DNA of 64,000 nucleotides. Source: Acidobacterium sp049965615 (GTDB taxonomy: Bacteria > Acidobacteriota > Terriglobia > Terriglobales > Acidobacteriaceae). Below, piece by piece: positions 29,825 through 37,442 of the stretch (its first letter is position 1; each line of letters begins with the position of its first letter). The stretch is from the NCBI GenBank assembly GCA_049965615.1, contig JBMFWD010000001.1, forward strand, positions 1-64,000, written 5' to 3'. A program made the position numbers and the translations under genes. Below the pieces are notes generated by a model that saw nothing but the letters and a program-made list of their open reading frames with translations, searched no databases and was not told where the DNA came from.

Positions 29825-31228
29825 ATGAAACTCCATCGCAATGAAAGCGGCCAGATGCTCATTATGATGGCCATCGAGCTGACTTTGCTTCTAGGCTTTC
29901 TCGCACTCGCCGCGGATGTGGGTGTCCTCTTCCACACCAAGCGACAATTGCAAATCGTAACTGACGCCGCAGCCACCGCCGGTGCCATGAACCAAATGAA
30001 CACTCCAGTCACCTACACGAACGGCGTCGCCAACCCCTCGGACACTGTTTACGCGGCATGTATCGCGGTGGCTGACAACGGATACGGCAGCTCGTCGGAC
30101 TGCTCGAAAGGGATGACAAGCCCTTTCACTACATCTGACAATACAACCGTCACCATTAATACCCCACCTTCCAGCGGTTATCACAAGTCCACGGGCTACG
30201 TAGAAGCCATTCTCAGCAAGCCTGACCCGTTGTACTTCTTCAAATTCTTCACCGGCGACAGGACCGCTACCGTTGCCGCTCGCGCCGTGGCCGGCTCGCC
30301 AGGCCCGTCGACAACCTGCGCATTTTTGATGGATCAGACAGGCGTGGATTTGCAAATGCAGGGTAACTCTACCATCAACAGTCCCAACTGCAGTTGGTAT
30401 GTCAACTCAGACGGTTCCGCGGCCGGAGAAACGACAAGTCAAACAGGCGGAGCCGCCACCCTGAATGCGCCGTACGTCACCTCCGTAGGCCCTGCGGGCA
30501 GCACCATTCTCGGTGGAGCACCTGTGTACTCCAATTCAAAGCCATCGAGCGCACCGCCCGTGCAATCTGTCGGAGCCGTACCTCCTGGCGACTGCTCCGT
30601 GACATACAGTACGTTCCCCAACCCCGGAACGCCCCTGGACGGAGGCAACGGTGTCGTGTGCTTTACCGGAACTAACGTGGACATCAGTGGCCAGACACTC
30701 AACAACGGCGTCTTTGTCTTCAAGAATGGAGTCGTTGTTGGGAACCCAAATGGGAACACCAACATGACCAATGCCACGCTGGAGGTCTACGGCGGAGCCT
30801 TCACCCAGAACTCCAACTCACTCTTCAACATCAGCGCACCCTGCGCAAACCTCAACAGCTACTCCGCCTGTCAAGCTGACACGTTTGGGAGTAATGCCTC
30901 GAATCAACTCTCTTACGATGGCGTCGCGTTGCTCGTTCCAGCGGCAAACACCTACTACAACACCACAGTTTGCGATTCAGTGGTTCACGGAACCCTGAAG
31001 AACAAAGGCGGGCTGACGGTCCAGATCGGAAGCAGCGGCCAGAACTTCGACGGATATATCGTGGCGCCCAACGCCGACGTGTTCCTCAACGACAACGGCG
31101 GCAGCGTCGCCATCACGGGGCTGGTCGCTGGGTGCTTATTTAACAAGTCATCAACCCTTAGCCTGACCAACTACAATATTGCGCATTCCAGCACATCACC
31201 CCTGCGATACATCGCACTCGTGGAGTAA
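29825..31228 (+). CDS. TadG-like pilus-assembly protein, copy 2
   Basis: A 467-residue paralogue of the 27319-28515 protein. The N terminus MKLHRNESGQMLIMMAIELT and DVGVLFHTKRQLQIVTDAAATAGA align with copy 1. So does the C-terminal end TNYNIAHSSTSPLRYIALVE against PSYNVAHPGTTPVRSVALVE. It is about 70 residues longer in the middle and has additional cysteines (CANLNSYSACQ, VCDSV). The start ATG 29825 follows AAAGGAG with good spacing. Codon use looks less GC-rich than in copy 1, so the copies diverged long ago or one was acquired. It heads the second TadG-TadE-TadE module. Confidence 0.85.
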   Translation: MKLHRNESGQMLIMMAIELTLLLGFLALAADVGVLFHTKRQLQIVTDAAATAGAMNQMNTPVTYTNGVANPSDTVYAACIAVADNGYGSSSDCSKGMTSPFTTSDNTTVTINTPPSSGYHKSTGYVEAILSKPDPLYFFKFFTGDRTATVAARAVAGSPGPSTTCAFLMDQTGVDLQMQGNSTINSPNCSWYVNSDGSAAGETTSQTGGAATLNAPYVTSVGPAGSTILGGAPVYSNSKPSSAPPVQSVGAVPPGDCSVTYSTFPNPGTPLDGGNGVVCFTGTNVDISGQTLNNGVFVFKNGVVVGNPNGNTNMTNATLEVYGGAFTQNSNSLFNISAPCANLNSYSACQADTFGSNASNQLSYDGVALLVPAANTYYNTTVCDSVVHGTLKNKGGLTVQIGSSGQNFDGYIVAPNADVFLNDNGGSVAITGLVAGCLFNKSSTLSLTNYNIAHSSTSPLRYIALVE

Positions 31229-31235
31229 TAGTTCC

Positions 31236-31721
31236 ATGTCGTTGAAACTGAAGTTTGTATCCGCACCTCTTCGCCAGCGTCACTCCGGTGAATCCGGACA
31301 GGCGCTGGTGGAAACTGCCATCTCACTATCCTTGCTGGTGGTCATGCTGCTCGGAATCGCGGAAATCGGCAACCTCGCCTACGCGGCCATGCAGGTGACT
31401 TCCGCTGCCACTGCCGCTGTTCAATACGGCGACCGAAGCCGCGCCGCTGCGACGGACACAACTGGAATGCTGAACGCCGCGCAGGCTGCCGCACCCCTCC
31501 TTCCCAACCTCGCGTTATCACCAGCCCCAACCACCAGTTGCATTTGTGCCAACGGAGCTGCATCTACCTGCTCACAAGGGGACTGTCCGGGTTCCTCCAT
31601 TGATGTCCTGCTCAATGTAACTACCGCGGTCACATTCAAGCCCTTTATCCATCTGCCTGGACTGCCTGCGTCCTTCAACCTCTCGGGCCAGGCCGTCCAG
31701 CAGGTGCTATCGAATTACTGA
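31236..31721 (+). CDS. TadE-like pseudopilin, copy 2a
   Basis: A 161-residue homologue of the 28529-28987 protein. It has SGQALVETAISLSLLVVML with the TadE Glu, AEIGNLAYAAMQVTSAATAAVQYGD, and the conserved cysteine motif CICANGAASTCSQGDCPGSS. The end (FKPFIHLPGLPASFNLSGQAVQQVL) mirrors FDPGIHIPGLPATYTLHGLAVQQVL of copy 1a. It begins 7 bp after the TadG-like stop and ends one base before the next gene. Confidence 0.86.
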   Translation: MSLKLKFVSAPLRQRHSGESGQALVETAISLSLLVVMLLGIAEIGNLAYAAMQVTSAATAAVQYGDRSRAAATDTTGMLNAAQAAAPLLPNLALSPAPTTSCICANGAASTCSQGDCPGSSIDVLLNVTTAVTFKPFIHLPGLPASFNLSGQAVQQVLSNY

Positions 31722-31722
31722 T

Positions 31723-32301
31723 ATGTTCCCATCCACGGAACCATCCAGGAGGTTTCCCCTGATTCCCGGCATCTGGCTTCGCCCGTCGTATCTCCGCAAG
31801 CGTGCTCTCGCAGCTAAGCTGCGGCGTGAAGAAGGCGCCACCATGGTCGAGTTCGCCATTTCTGTTGGCATCTTCTTCGCCGTTACCGTTGGCCTGCTCA
31901 TCCTTTGCCTGGCGCTATTCACCTACGAATACGTCGACTTCGCATCCCAGGAAGCCGTGCGCTGGGCTGCCGTTCGAGGCTCGAAGTGCTTATCCACACC
32001 CACTTCCTCCACTATGCCTGACTGCCCAGTCACCGGCAGCAGCGACATCCAGACCTATGTCCAGGGTCTGAGCTATCCGGTCGTCACCCCTGGCAAGATT
32101 TCGGTTAGGGCAACATGGCTCCAGTCCAACCATACAAACCCCGAAACATGGACAACGTGCGGATCAACCGTCTGCAACGCTCCCGGCAACGAGGTCCAGG
32201 TCACTGTCTCCTACCCGTTCAACTTCGGTATTGATATTCCATTTGTCGGAAGCTTCACACCAAACATCGCCAGCACGTCTACCATGGTGATATCCAACTA
32301 A
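31723..32301 (+). CDS. TadE-like pseudopilin, copy 2b
   Basis: A 192-residue homologue of the 28984-29466 protein with a longer N-terminal cytoplasmic stretch (MFPSTEPSRRFPLIPG). EEGATMVEFAISVGIFFAVT carries the conserved Glu. YVDFASQEAVRWAAVRGSKC, DIQTYVQGLSYPVV and PGNEVQVTVSYPFNFGIDIP align with copy 1b. The four cysteines keep the same order. No Tad ATPase, secretin, platform protein or prepilin peptidase gene is present in the window. Confidence 0.85.
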   Translation: MFPSTEPSRRFPLIPGIWLRPSYLRKRALAAKLRREEGATMVEFAISVGIFFAVTVGLLILCLALFTYEYVDFASQEAVRWAAVRGSKCLSTPTSSTMPDCPVTGSSDIQTYVQGLSYPVVTPGKISVRATWLQSNHTNPETWTTCGSTVCNAPGNEVQVTVSYPFNFGIDIPFVGSFTPNIASTSTMVISN

Positions 32302-32331
32302 ACCTTCTCCACTTTCCGCTTCCTGAAAAGC

Positions 32332-32364
32332 AAAAAAGCCGGAGCCGCCAACGGCAGCCCCGGC
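32332..32364 (-). terminator. Rho-independent terminator of the DUF4382 lipoprotein gene
   Basis: Read on the minus strand, GCCGGGGCTGCC and GGCGGCTCCGGC form a stem with two mismatches around GTT, followed immediately by TTTTTT. It lies just past the stop of the leftward lipoprotein gene and may also stop the rightward Tad operon. Confidence 0.75.
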
Positions 32365-32378
32365 CCTGACTCATCCGG

Positions 32379-33923
32379 CTATGAGCATCCGGTAAAGTCC
32401 AGCACCGGAGGTGTGGTCGTGGTGGTGTTCGCCGTCAGGGTCACACCCGCCGTGCTTCCTGCCGTAATCGCCAGACCCGTCGAGGTCGTCAGTTCCGGCT
32501 TGGTGCAATCCGGCGCCTGCGGGTTGGAGTTCACCTGGAATGCCTGTGCATCCACCGTGTAGCTGGCCAGCGCCGTCGAGTACGTCGTCGCCGCCGGGGT
32601 CGGTCCGCTCGTCGAGTAGCTATACACGCTGATCCCGCTCTGCGGCACCATCATGGAGAACGTCGCGCAGGCGGTATTCGCCGGGCAGGTGGTCACCGTT
32701 CCCGACGCATCCGTGTAGGTCGGAGTCGCGCTTGTCGTCTGCGCCAGAGTCGCCATCTCGCTCATGGGTGGATTCTGCAGCAACGGCACCGTGAAGTAAG
32801 TCGTGGTGCTGCCCGACACCGGATTCGCTTCCAGCGGGTAGAAATTCAAATCCACCGGGACCGCATTCGTCGTTGTGCCCTGCGACGTCGCCAGACCGTT
32901 GATGGTCGCCGAGCCCCAGGTCGCATTTGTCAACGGAATGTTACCCGTGGTGTCGCCCGGCTGAACGCCCGTCTCCACCGCGACGTTGTAAGCAACCTTC
33001 GTTGTTGGATTGTAGGCATTCACCACCACATCGTAAGTTCCCGGCATCACCGGGCAGAAGACAAACGTGCCGTCCGACGCGGCCTTCGTCGACTCCACCA
33101 CGCGATCCACGCCATTCGTATCCGGCTGCTCCAGAGACACCAGCACATTCGCGCCCGCAATCGGCTTGCCTGTGACCGAATCCACCACCGTGCCGTTGAT
33201 CGAGGTCGACGCCGTGCTCACCTCACCGGCATTCAACACCGGCTTGAGAATAAACTGGCCGCTGTTGCCCGCCTGCACAATCGACTGACACGTCTTGAAG
33301 TTGATCACCAGGTCAGCCGTCTTGCCGGCCGCCACATTCAGCGATCCGCCCGCAATCTGCGCCGCCGGTATCTTGATGCCCGTCTGCTGCGCGCTCGGCG
33401 TCGTCAGCGCACTCCACGCTTCGGCGCCCGACTGATTCTCGTACTCGATGCAATTCACTGCATTCAGGCCGCCGCTCTGGTTGCAGTAGTTGGTGCCGTT
33501 CACCATCGTCGAGCTGTTCGAGCCAAGAATCAGCCGAATCTGCTGATAGTTGCCCGCCTGCACCTCAAGGTTGTCGCCCAGCGTAGCCAGAAAGCAGCCG
33601 CCACTCGCGTTGGCTCCCAGCAGGTCCACCTGCGTCGGCTTCATCCCGGGCGTCAGGTCCACCCAGCCGGAGCTGCTGTCCCCAGCGCTGGAGCTGGCAT
33701 TCGCCTGCACGTCGGTAATCGTCACGTAGACATGGTTATACGTGCCACCCATGGCAGCGGAGCACTCCGCCGGGTCGGTGATCGCCGTGGTCACCATACC
33801 CATGCCCGAGCCTGAAGCGCCGCCCTGTCCACAACCGGATAATGCATACCCGGTTACCAATAACGCCGCACATCCAACCGCTGTCCATAGAACAGAAGTA
33901 ATCCTGGGAATCCTCATATTCAT
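32379..33923 (-). CDS. DUF4382 lipoprotein with carboxypeptidase-regulatory-like domain
   Basis: A 514-residue surface or periplasmic lipoprotein. The signal peptide ends in the lipobox LSGC, with the lipidated Cys about residue 31. Residues 40-260 fit DUF4382: VYVTITDVQANAS, WVDLTPG, VDLLGAN and LEVQAGNYQQIRLIL. A beta-sandwich like CarboxypepD_reg follows (INGTVVDSVTGKPIAGANVL to VVVNAYNPTTK). The remaining 170 residues are Thr/Ser-rich. Function is unknown; such proteins are common in acidobacteria and Bacteroidetes. The frame is open to 33977; ATG 33923 or 33917 gives a proper signal peptide. It is convergent with the second Tad module. Confidence 0.8.
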   Translation of the reverse strand: MNMRIPRITSVLWTAVGCAALLVTGYALSGCGQGGASGSGMGMVTTAITDPAECSAAMGGTYNHVYVTITDVQANASSSAGDSSSGWVDLTPGMKPTQVDLLGANASGGCFLATLGDNLEVQAGNYQQIRLILGSNSSTMVNGTNYCNQSGGLNAVNCIEYENQSGAEAWSALTTPSAQQTGIKIPAAQIAGGSLNVAAGKTADLVINFKTCQSIVQAGNSGQFILKPVLNAGEVSTASTSINGTVVDSVTGKPIAGANVLVSLEQPDTNGVDRVVESTKAASDGTFVFCPVMPGTYDVVVNAYNPTTKVAYNVAVETGVQPGDTTGNIPLTNATWGSATINGLATSQGTTTNAVPVDLNFYPLEANPVSGSTTTYFTVPLLQNPPMSEMATLAQTTSATPTYTDASGTVTTCPANTACATFSMMVPQSGISVYSYSTSGPTPAATTYSTALASYTVDAQAFQVNSNPQAPDCTKPELTTSTGLAITAGSTAGVTLTANTTTTTPPVLDFTGCS

Positions 33924-34446
33924 CTGCGGAGATTGCCTTTCCACCGGCAATCCTCCGTGCCTCCTTCGGAGAATCAAATTTGATACTACTGTTGCTACCT
34001 ATTCGGGGGAGCGGTCCCCGCAGCTTCCTGCTACGGCCGATCTTCCAGGTGGTTGACTTGCAACTTCATCGCCACTCACGTCTCCGTTAGACTGAGTCTG
34101 GGAAAAAAGGTTGCCCGAGCCGGGTTCTCGGATTTTTTCCCAGACTCCAGCTATGAAAATACGCCTCTTCTGAGGAAAAATCTTCACTATTTTCAGCTTT
34201 TTACAGCCAGAGCAAAGCCGTGCCCCGCCGCCAGCGCACCCGGCAGCCTTTTGCCACCGTTAACCTTAAGAAAGCAAGGGGTTTACTGCCTTTCAGTGCG
34301 ACTTGGTTAACAATATGAACCTTTGGGTAACCCTCATCCGGATAGTTCCCCGGGCAGATCCCCCGCTGCCTGAAACCGGATACACACGAAGACAAACGCT
34401 ATCCACTTTTCTACAGAAGTTACACCGCAAACCGAAAAGCCCGACC
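33924..34446. other. 523-bp intergenic region with a long hairpin
   Basis: AT-richer spacer between the DUF4382 gene and the TolC-like gene, both leftward. It contains the 34096-34145 hairpin. A minus-strand frame at 34201-34395 is open but has no ribosome-binding site or recognisable product and is not called. Promoter elements for the lipoprotein gene should lie near 33930-34050. Confidence 0.45.
34096..34145. terminator. Long symmetric hairpin, probable bidirectional terminator
   Basis: GTCTGGGAAAAAA (34096-34108) and TTTTTTCCCAGAC (34133-34145) are perfect 13-bp arms. Inside them CCGAG/CTCGG makes an inner stem. A-tract and T-tract flank the inner stem, so it can terminate in both directions. 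It is about 300 bp downstream of the TolC-like gene. Confidence 0.65.
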
Positions 34447-35958
34447 CTAATTCTCGAATTCCTTCAGCACCTGCGGCGTCAGCACAGGGTGGAACGCCAC
34501 ATCGATAATCCCCAGCCGGTCGGCCAGCGCCAGCTTCGCCTCGTTATACTTCAGCTCCGTCTGCACATATTGCGCCTGAGCCTGCGCTACCGTCGCCTGC
34601 GCCTCCACCACCGGCAAATTGGTATCCACCCCGGCAGAAAATCGCTCGTCGGTCTCGGTCAACTCTTCATTCGCCAGATCCAGATTGCTCCTGGCCACGG
34701 CCAGCAGTTGCGTCGCCGTACGTACATCCAAAATGGAATCGCGCAGCTCCTGATCAATCTTCTGCTTCAGGTCCGCAAACTCGCTTTTCAGTTCGTTTTC
34801 CTGCGCCTGGGCCACGTCGTGGTCGCCGCGGAACTTCGCTTCGTCAAAGATGGGAATCTCCAGTGTTCCTGTAGCCGCCCAGGTGTCGTGGAACAGCCCG
34901 CCGGAAACGCCCGTTACGCCCCAGTTGCCGTGAAAAACCAGGCTTGGAAAGCGCAACCCGGCCTCAGCCCGCTTCTCCATCCTCGCCGCGCGAATCTCCG
35001 CCTGCAGCGTCCGGTAATCATGCCGATGCGTGTAGGCTTCCTGCACCGCGGCCTCTACTGTCGGAACCTTCAGGTCCGCATACGGCGCGGCCTCGGTCAG
35101 CCGGATCTTCTGCTCCGGAGCCAGCCCGATGGCGCGATTCAACTGAATCTTCGCCTTCTCAAATGCGTTTTCCACCTGCAAAACCACCTGCTGTTGCGAC
35201 TGGTAAGCCACCTGCGCCCGCAGCACGGAAATCCCCGCCACGGTTCCGGCCTCATGAGCATCCCGCGCATGGTCCAGCGCCGTCTTGTCGCTCCGCAGCA
35301 GCGACTTCGCCATCTCCACCCGCGTACCCGCGGCCAGCGCCTGCAGGTAAAGGTTGCCCACCTCCAGAATCACATCGCCCGCGCTCGATGCCGTCTGCGC
35401 ATTCACCGCCTTGATCTCGTCATGCACGGCAAACAGCGCGTCCCAGCCCGCCCAGCTGAACAGCTCCTGCGAAAGATTGAATTGCGCGTTGGTCACATCC
35501 GCCTTCGTCACCGAAGGCAGCACAAAGTTCGTCCCCGGCGGCGCCAGCTTCGCAAAGCCCGCCAGCGACGAGGGATGAAAGCCCTGCGCGGCCAGGTCGT
35601 ACTGGTGTACGCCGGTCTCGGCATGCAGTGAAATGTTGGGCGAAAGATAATTGATCACCTGCAGCCGCTCGGCATGGATCGTCTTCTGATTCGCCTCCAC
35701 CAGTTTCAGCCCCAGGTTGTTTTCAATGCCCAGCCGGATGGCGTCATTCAGCGTAATGTCCATCGTGCCGCCGCTGTTCGGCCGCGCCTCCACGCTGCCC
35801 ATGTAAGGATTCCGAGCAGAAGCCTGCAGTTGATACCCGGGTGCGTTCACCAGTTGGCTGCTGGTGCGCATCTGCCCACCGGCTGCGGACACCACACCCG
35901 CCACCATCCCCGTTACCAGGGCCGCAACCACACCTGTCCAACGCCTGTTCTTCAACAA
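34447..35958 (-). CDS. TolC-family outer-membrane efflux protein
   Basis: A 503-residue outer-membrane channel component of a type I secretion or efflux system. After a signal peptide (VVAALVTGMVAGVVSAAGG) it shows the twofold OEP repeat: long helical stretches ITLNDAIRLGIENNLGLKLVEANQ and AAVQEAYTHRHDYRTLQAEIRAAR. Each is followed by strand segments and amphipathic coiled coil (LANEELTETDERFSAGVDTNLPVVEAQATVAQAQ). The start appears to be TTG at 35958, preceded by GAGG. No inner-membrane pump or adaptor gene is adjacent, so it is an orphan here. It is divergent from the histidine kinase. Confidence 0.88.
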   Translation of the reverse strand: MLKNRRWTGVVAALVTGMVAGVVSAAGGQMRTSSQLVNAPGYQLQASARNPYMGSVEARPNSGGTMDITLNDAIRLGIENNLGLKLVEANQKTIHAERLQVINYLSPNISLHAETGVHQYDLAAQGFHPSSLAGFAKLAPPGTNFVLPSVTKADVTNAQFNLSQELFSWAGWDALFAVHDEIKAVNAQTASSAGDVILEVGNLYLQALAAGTRVEMAKSLLRSDKTALDHARDAHEAGTVAGISVLRAQVAYQSQQQVVLQVENAFEKAKIQLNRAIGLAPEQKIRLTEAAPYADLKVPTVEAAVQEAYTHRHDYRTLQAEIRAARMEKRAEAGLRFPSLVFHGNWGVTGVSGGLFHDTWAATGTLEIPIFDEAKFRGDHDVAQAQENELKSEFADLKQKIDQELRDSILDVRTATQLLAVARSNLDLANEELTETDERFSAGVDTNLPVVEAQATVAQAQAQYVQTELKYNEAKLALADRLGIIDVAFHPVLTPQVLKEFEN

Positions 35959-36188
35959 TCCCCAGCCTCAAAAGAAAAATTGCAATGTCGCTTCGTTTTA
36001 TTAGATAGGCTAAACGGCCTGAAGTTGCCAAAATCCCTGCGGATATCCCCGCACGCCGCATCCACTCCCCTCGCATCACTTTGAAATCGATTCCTCAGCC
36101 GTTTCCATCGCCTCAACACACGTGATCTCCCGGTTACCCACAAGCAACAACCCTTTACCGTTTCACATCCAAAAATCTGAGAGTTCCA

Positions 36189-37298
36189 ATGCCGGCGTCT
36201 CCCGCTCGGCGCCGCGTCTTTGGACCCCGCCTGGTGAAAAATAGCGAGCGGGACGCAGGCCAACAGGAAATGGGAAGCGCCATGAATGTCGATAAAGAAA
36301 ACAGGAGAGCCGGAACCGTCTGCATTACCGACCGCCGCGAATCGGCCGAGCATCCTGAGCAGAGCAGGCAGACGTCTTCCGGTACTTATGTCATGTCAAA
36401 GTCAAAGCATACTGCCGATATCGGGCAATCTGCCGGCGGAACCGGGAGTCGACTGGACGGTGATCGAGCGCTCGAAACCCTCGGCGCCAGTCAAAAACTG
36501 ATCCACATGGGCCGTATGGCCGCCTCCATTGCGCACGAGGTCAACAACCCCCTGGAGTCCATCACCAACCTGCTCTATCTGCTTCGCGCCGAGCCGGGCC
36601 TCTCGCAAAGCGCCCTCGCTTACCTCGACCTCGCCGAGCGCGAAATGGAGCGCGTCGTCACCATCACGCGCCAGACGCTCACCTTCGCCCGCGAAACCGC
36701 CGAACCCGTCGAGCTTTCCCTCACCGGCCTGCTCGAAGAAGTTCTGCTGCTCCACCGCCGACACATCCTTCAAAAGCAACTCCGCGTCATCCAGCGGTAC
36801 TCCCCCACCGAACCTGTCCACGTCTACCCCGGCGAAATTCGCCAGGTGCTCTCCAACCTCATCGTCAACGCAATCGAGGCGTCGGCCAACCGCGGAGCCA
36901 TCACCCTCCGCATCCGCCCTGCCCTGGCCCAAAACGTTCAGGGCGTCCGCATCACCATCGCCGATAACGGAACCGGCATCCCGCCCCAGGTGCGCTCCCG
37001 CCTCGGCGAGCCATTCTTCACCACCAAGGGACAGGGCGGCACCGGCCTCGGCCTGTGGGTCTCCCGCTCCATCGTCGAGCACTACGGCGGAAAACTCCGC
37101 ATGCGCTCCACCCACATCTCCGAGCCGTTCGGCAAAACCCGCCACGGAACCGTCTTCACGCTCTTTCTGCCGCGCAACGCCACGCAGGCGCCATCGGGCA
37201 GCGCATCCGGCTCGCGTCCCACGCTGGTTCCGCGCTCCGGACACTCGCCCCGCGAACGCTCCGCGCCCTCTCTCCGCCGTACCATGGGCGCGGACTAA
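36189..37298 (+). CDS. Soluble sensor histidine kinase
   Basis: A two-component kinase of up to 369 residues without membrane segments. The dimerisation and phosphoacceptor helix is MAASIAHEVNNPLESITNLL, with the His near residue 115. The ATPase domain has the N box NLIVNAIEAS, G1 DNGTGIPP and G2 GQGGTGLGLWVS. The N-terminal 90 residues are polar and without a recognisable sensor fold. ATG 36189 is the longest start and ATG 36282 (MNVDKEN) is as likely. No response regulator gene is adjacent, so the partner is unknown. The C-terminal 40 residues are Pro/Ser/Arg-rich. A large hairpin follows the stop. Confidence 0.85.
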   Translation: MPASPARRRVFGPRLVKNSERDAGQQEMGSAMNVDKENRRAGTVCITDRRESAEHPEQSRQTSSGTYVMSKSKHTADIGQSAGGTGSRLDGDRALETLGASQKLIHMGRMAASIAHEVNNPLESITNLLYLLRAEPGLSQSALAYLDLAEREMERVVTITRQTLTFARETAEPVELSLTGLLEEVLLLHRRHILQKQLRVIQRYSPTEPVHVYPGEIRQVLSNLIVNAIEASANRGAITLRIRPALAQNVQGVRITIADNGTGIPPQVRSRLGEPFFTTKGQGGTGLGLWVSRSIVEHYGGKLRMRSTHISEPFGKTRHGTVFTLFLPRNATQAPSGSASGSRPTLVPRSGHSPRERSAPSLRRTMGAD

Positions 37299-37301
37299 CC
37301 A

Positions 37302-37353
37302 GGGCCTGTTAACACTACTGGAATAGTGGCATCCCAGTAGTGCTGACAGGCCC
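37302..37353. terminator. Large imperfect hairpin between the kinase and GH31 genes
   Basis: GGGCCTGTTAACACTACTGG (37302-37321) and CCAGTAGTGCTGACAGGCCC (37334-37353) are 20-base arms differing at two positions, with a 12-base loop. It starts 3 bp after the kinase stop. No T-tract follows. It may be a terminator or a member of a dispersed palindromic family. Confidence 0.6.
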
Positions 37354-37442
37354 AGGAGACCCCATCTGGCGCTTCGTACCTCCGGCGCATTAGACTGTTT
37401 CCGCTGCTAAAACGATTTCCTAGCGGAGGAAACCTCACCGCC

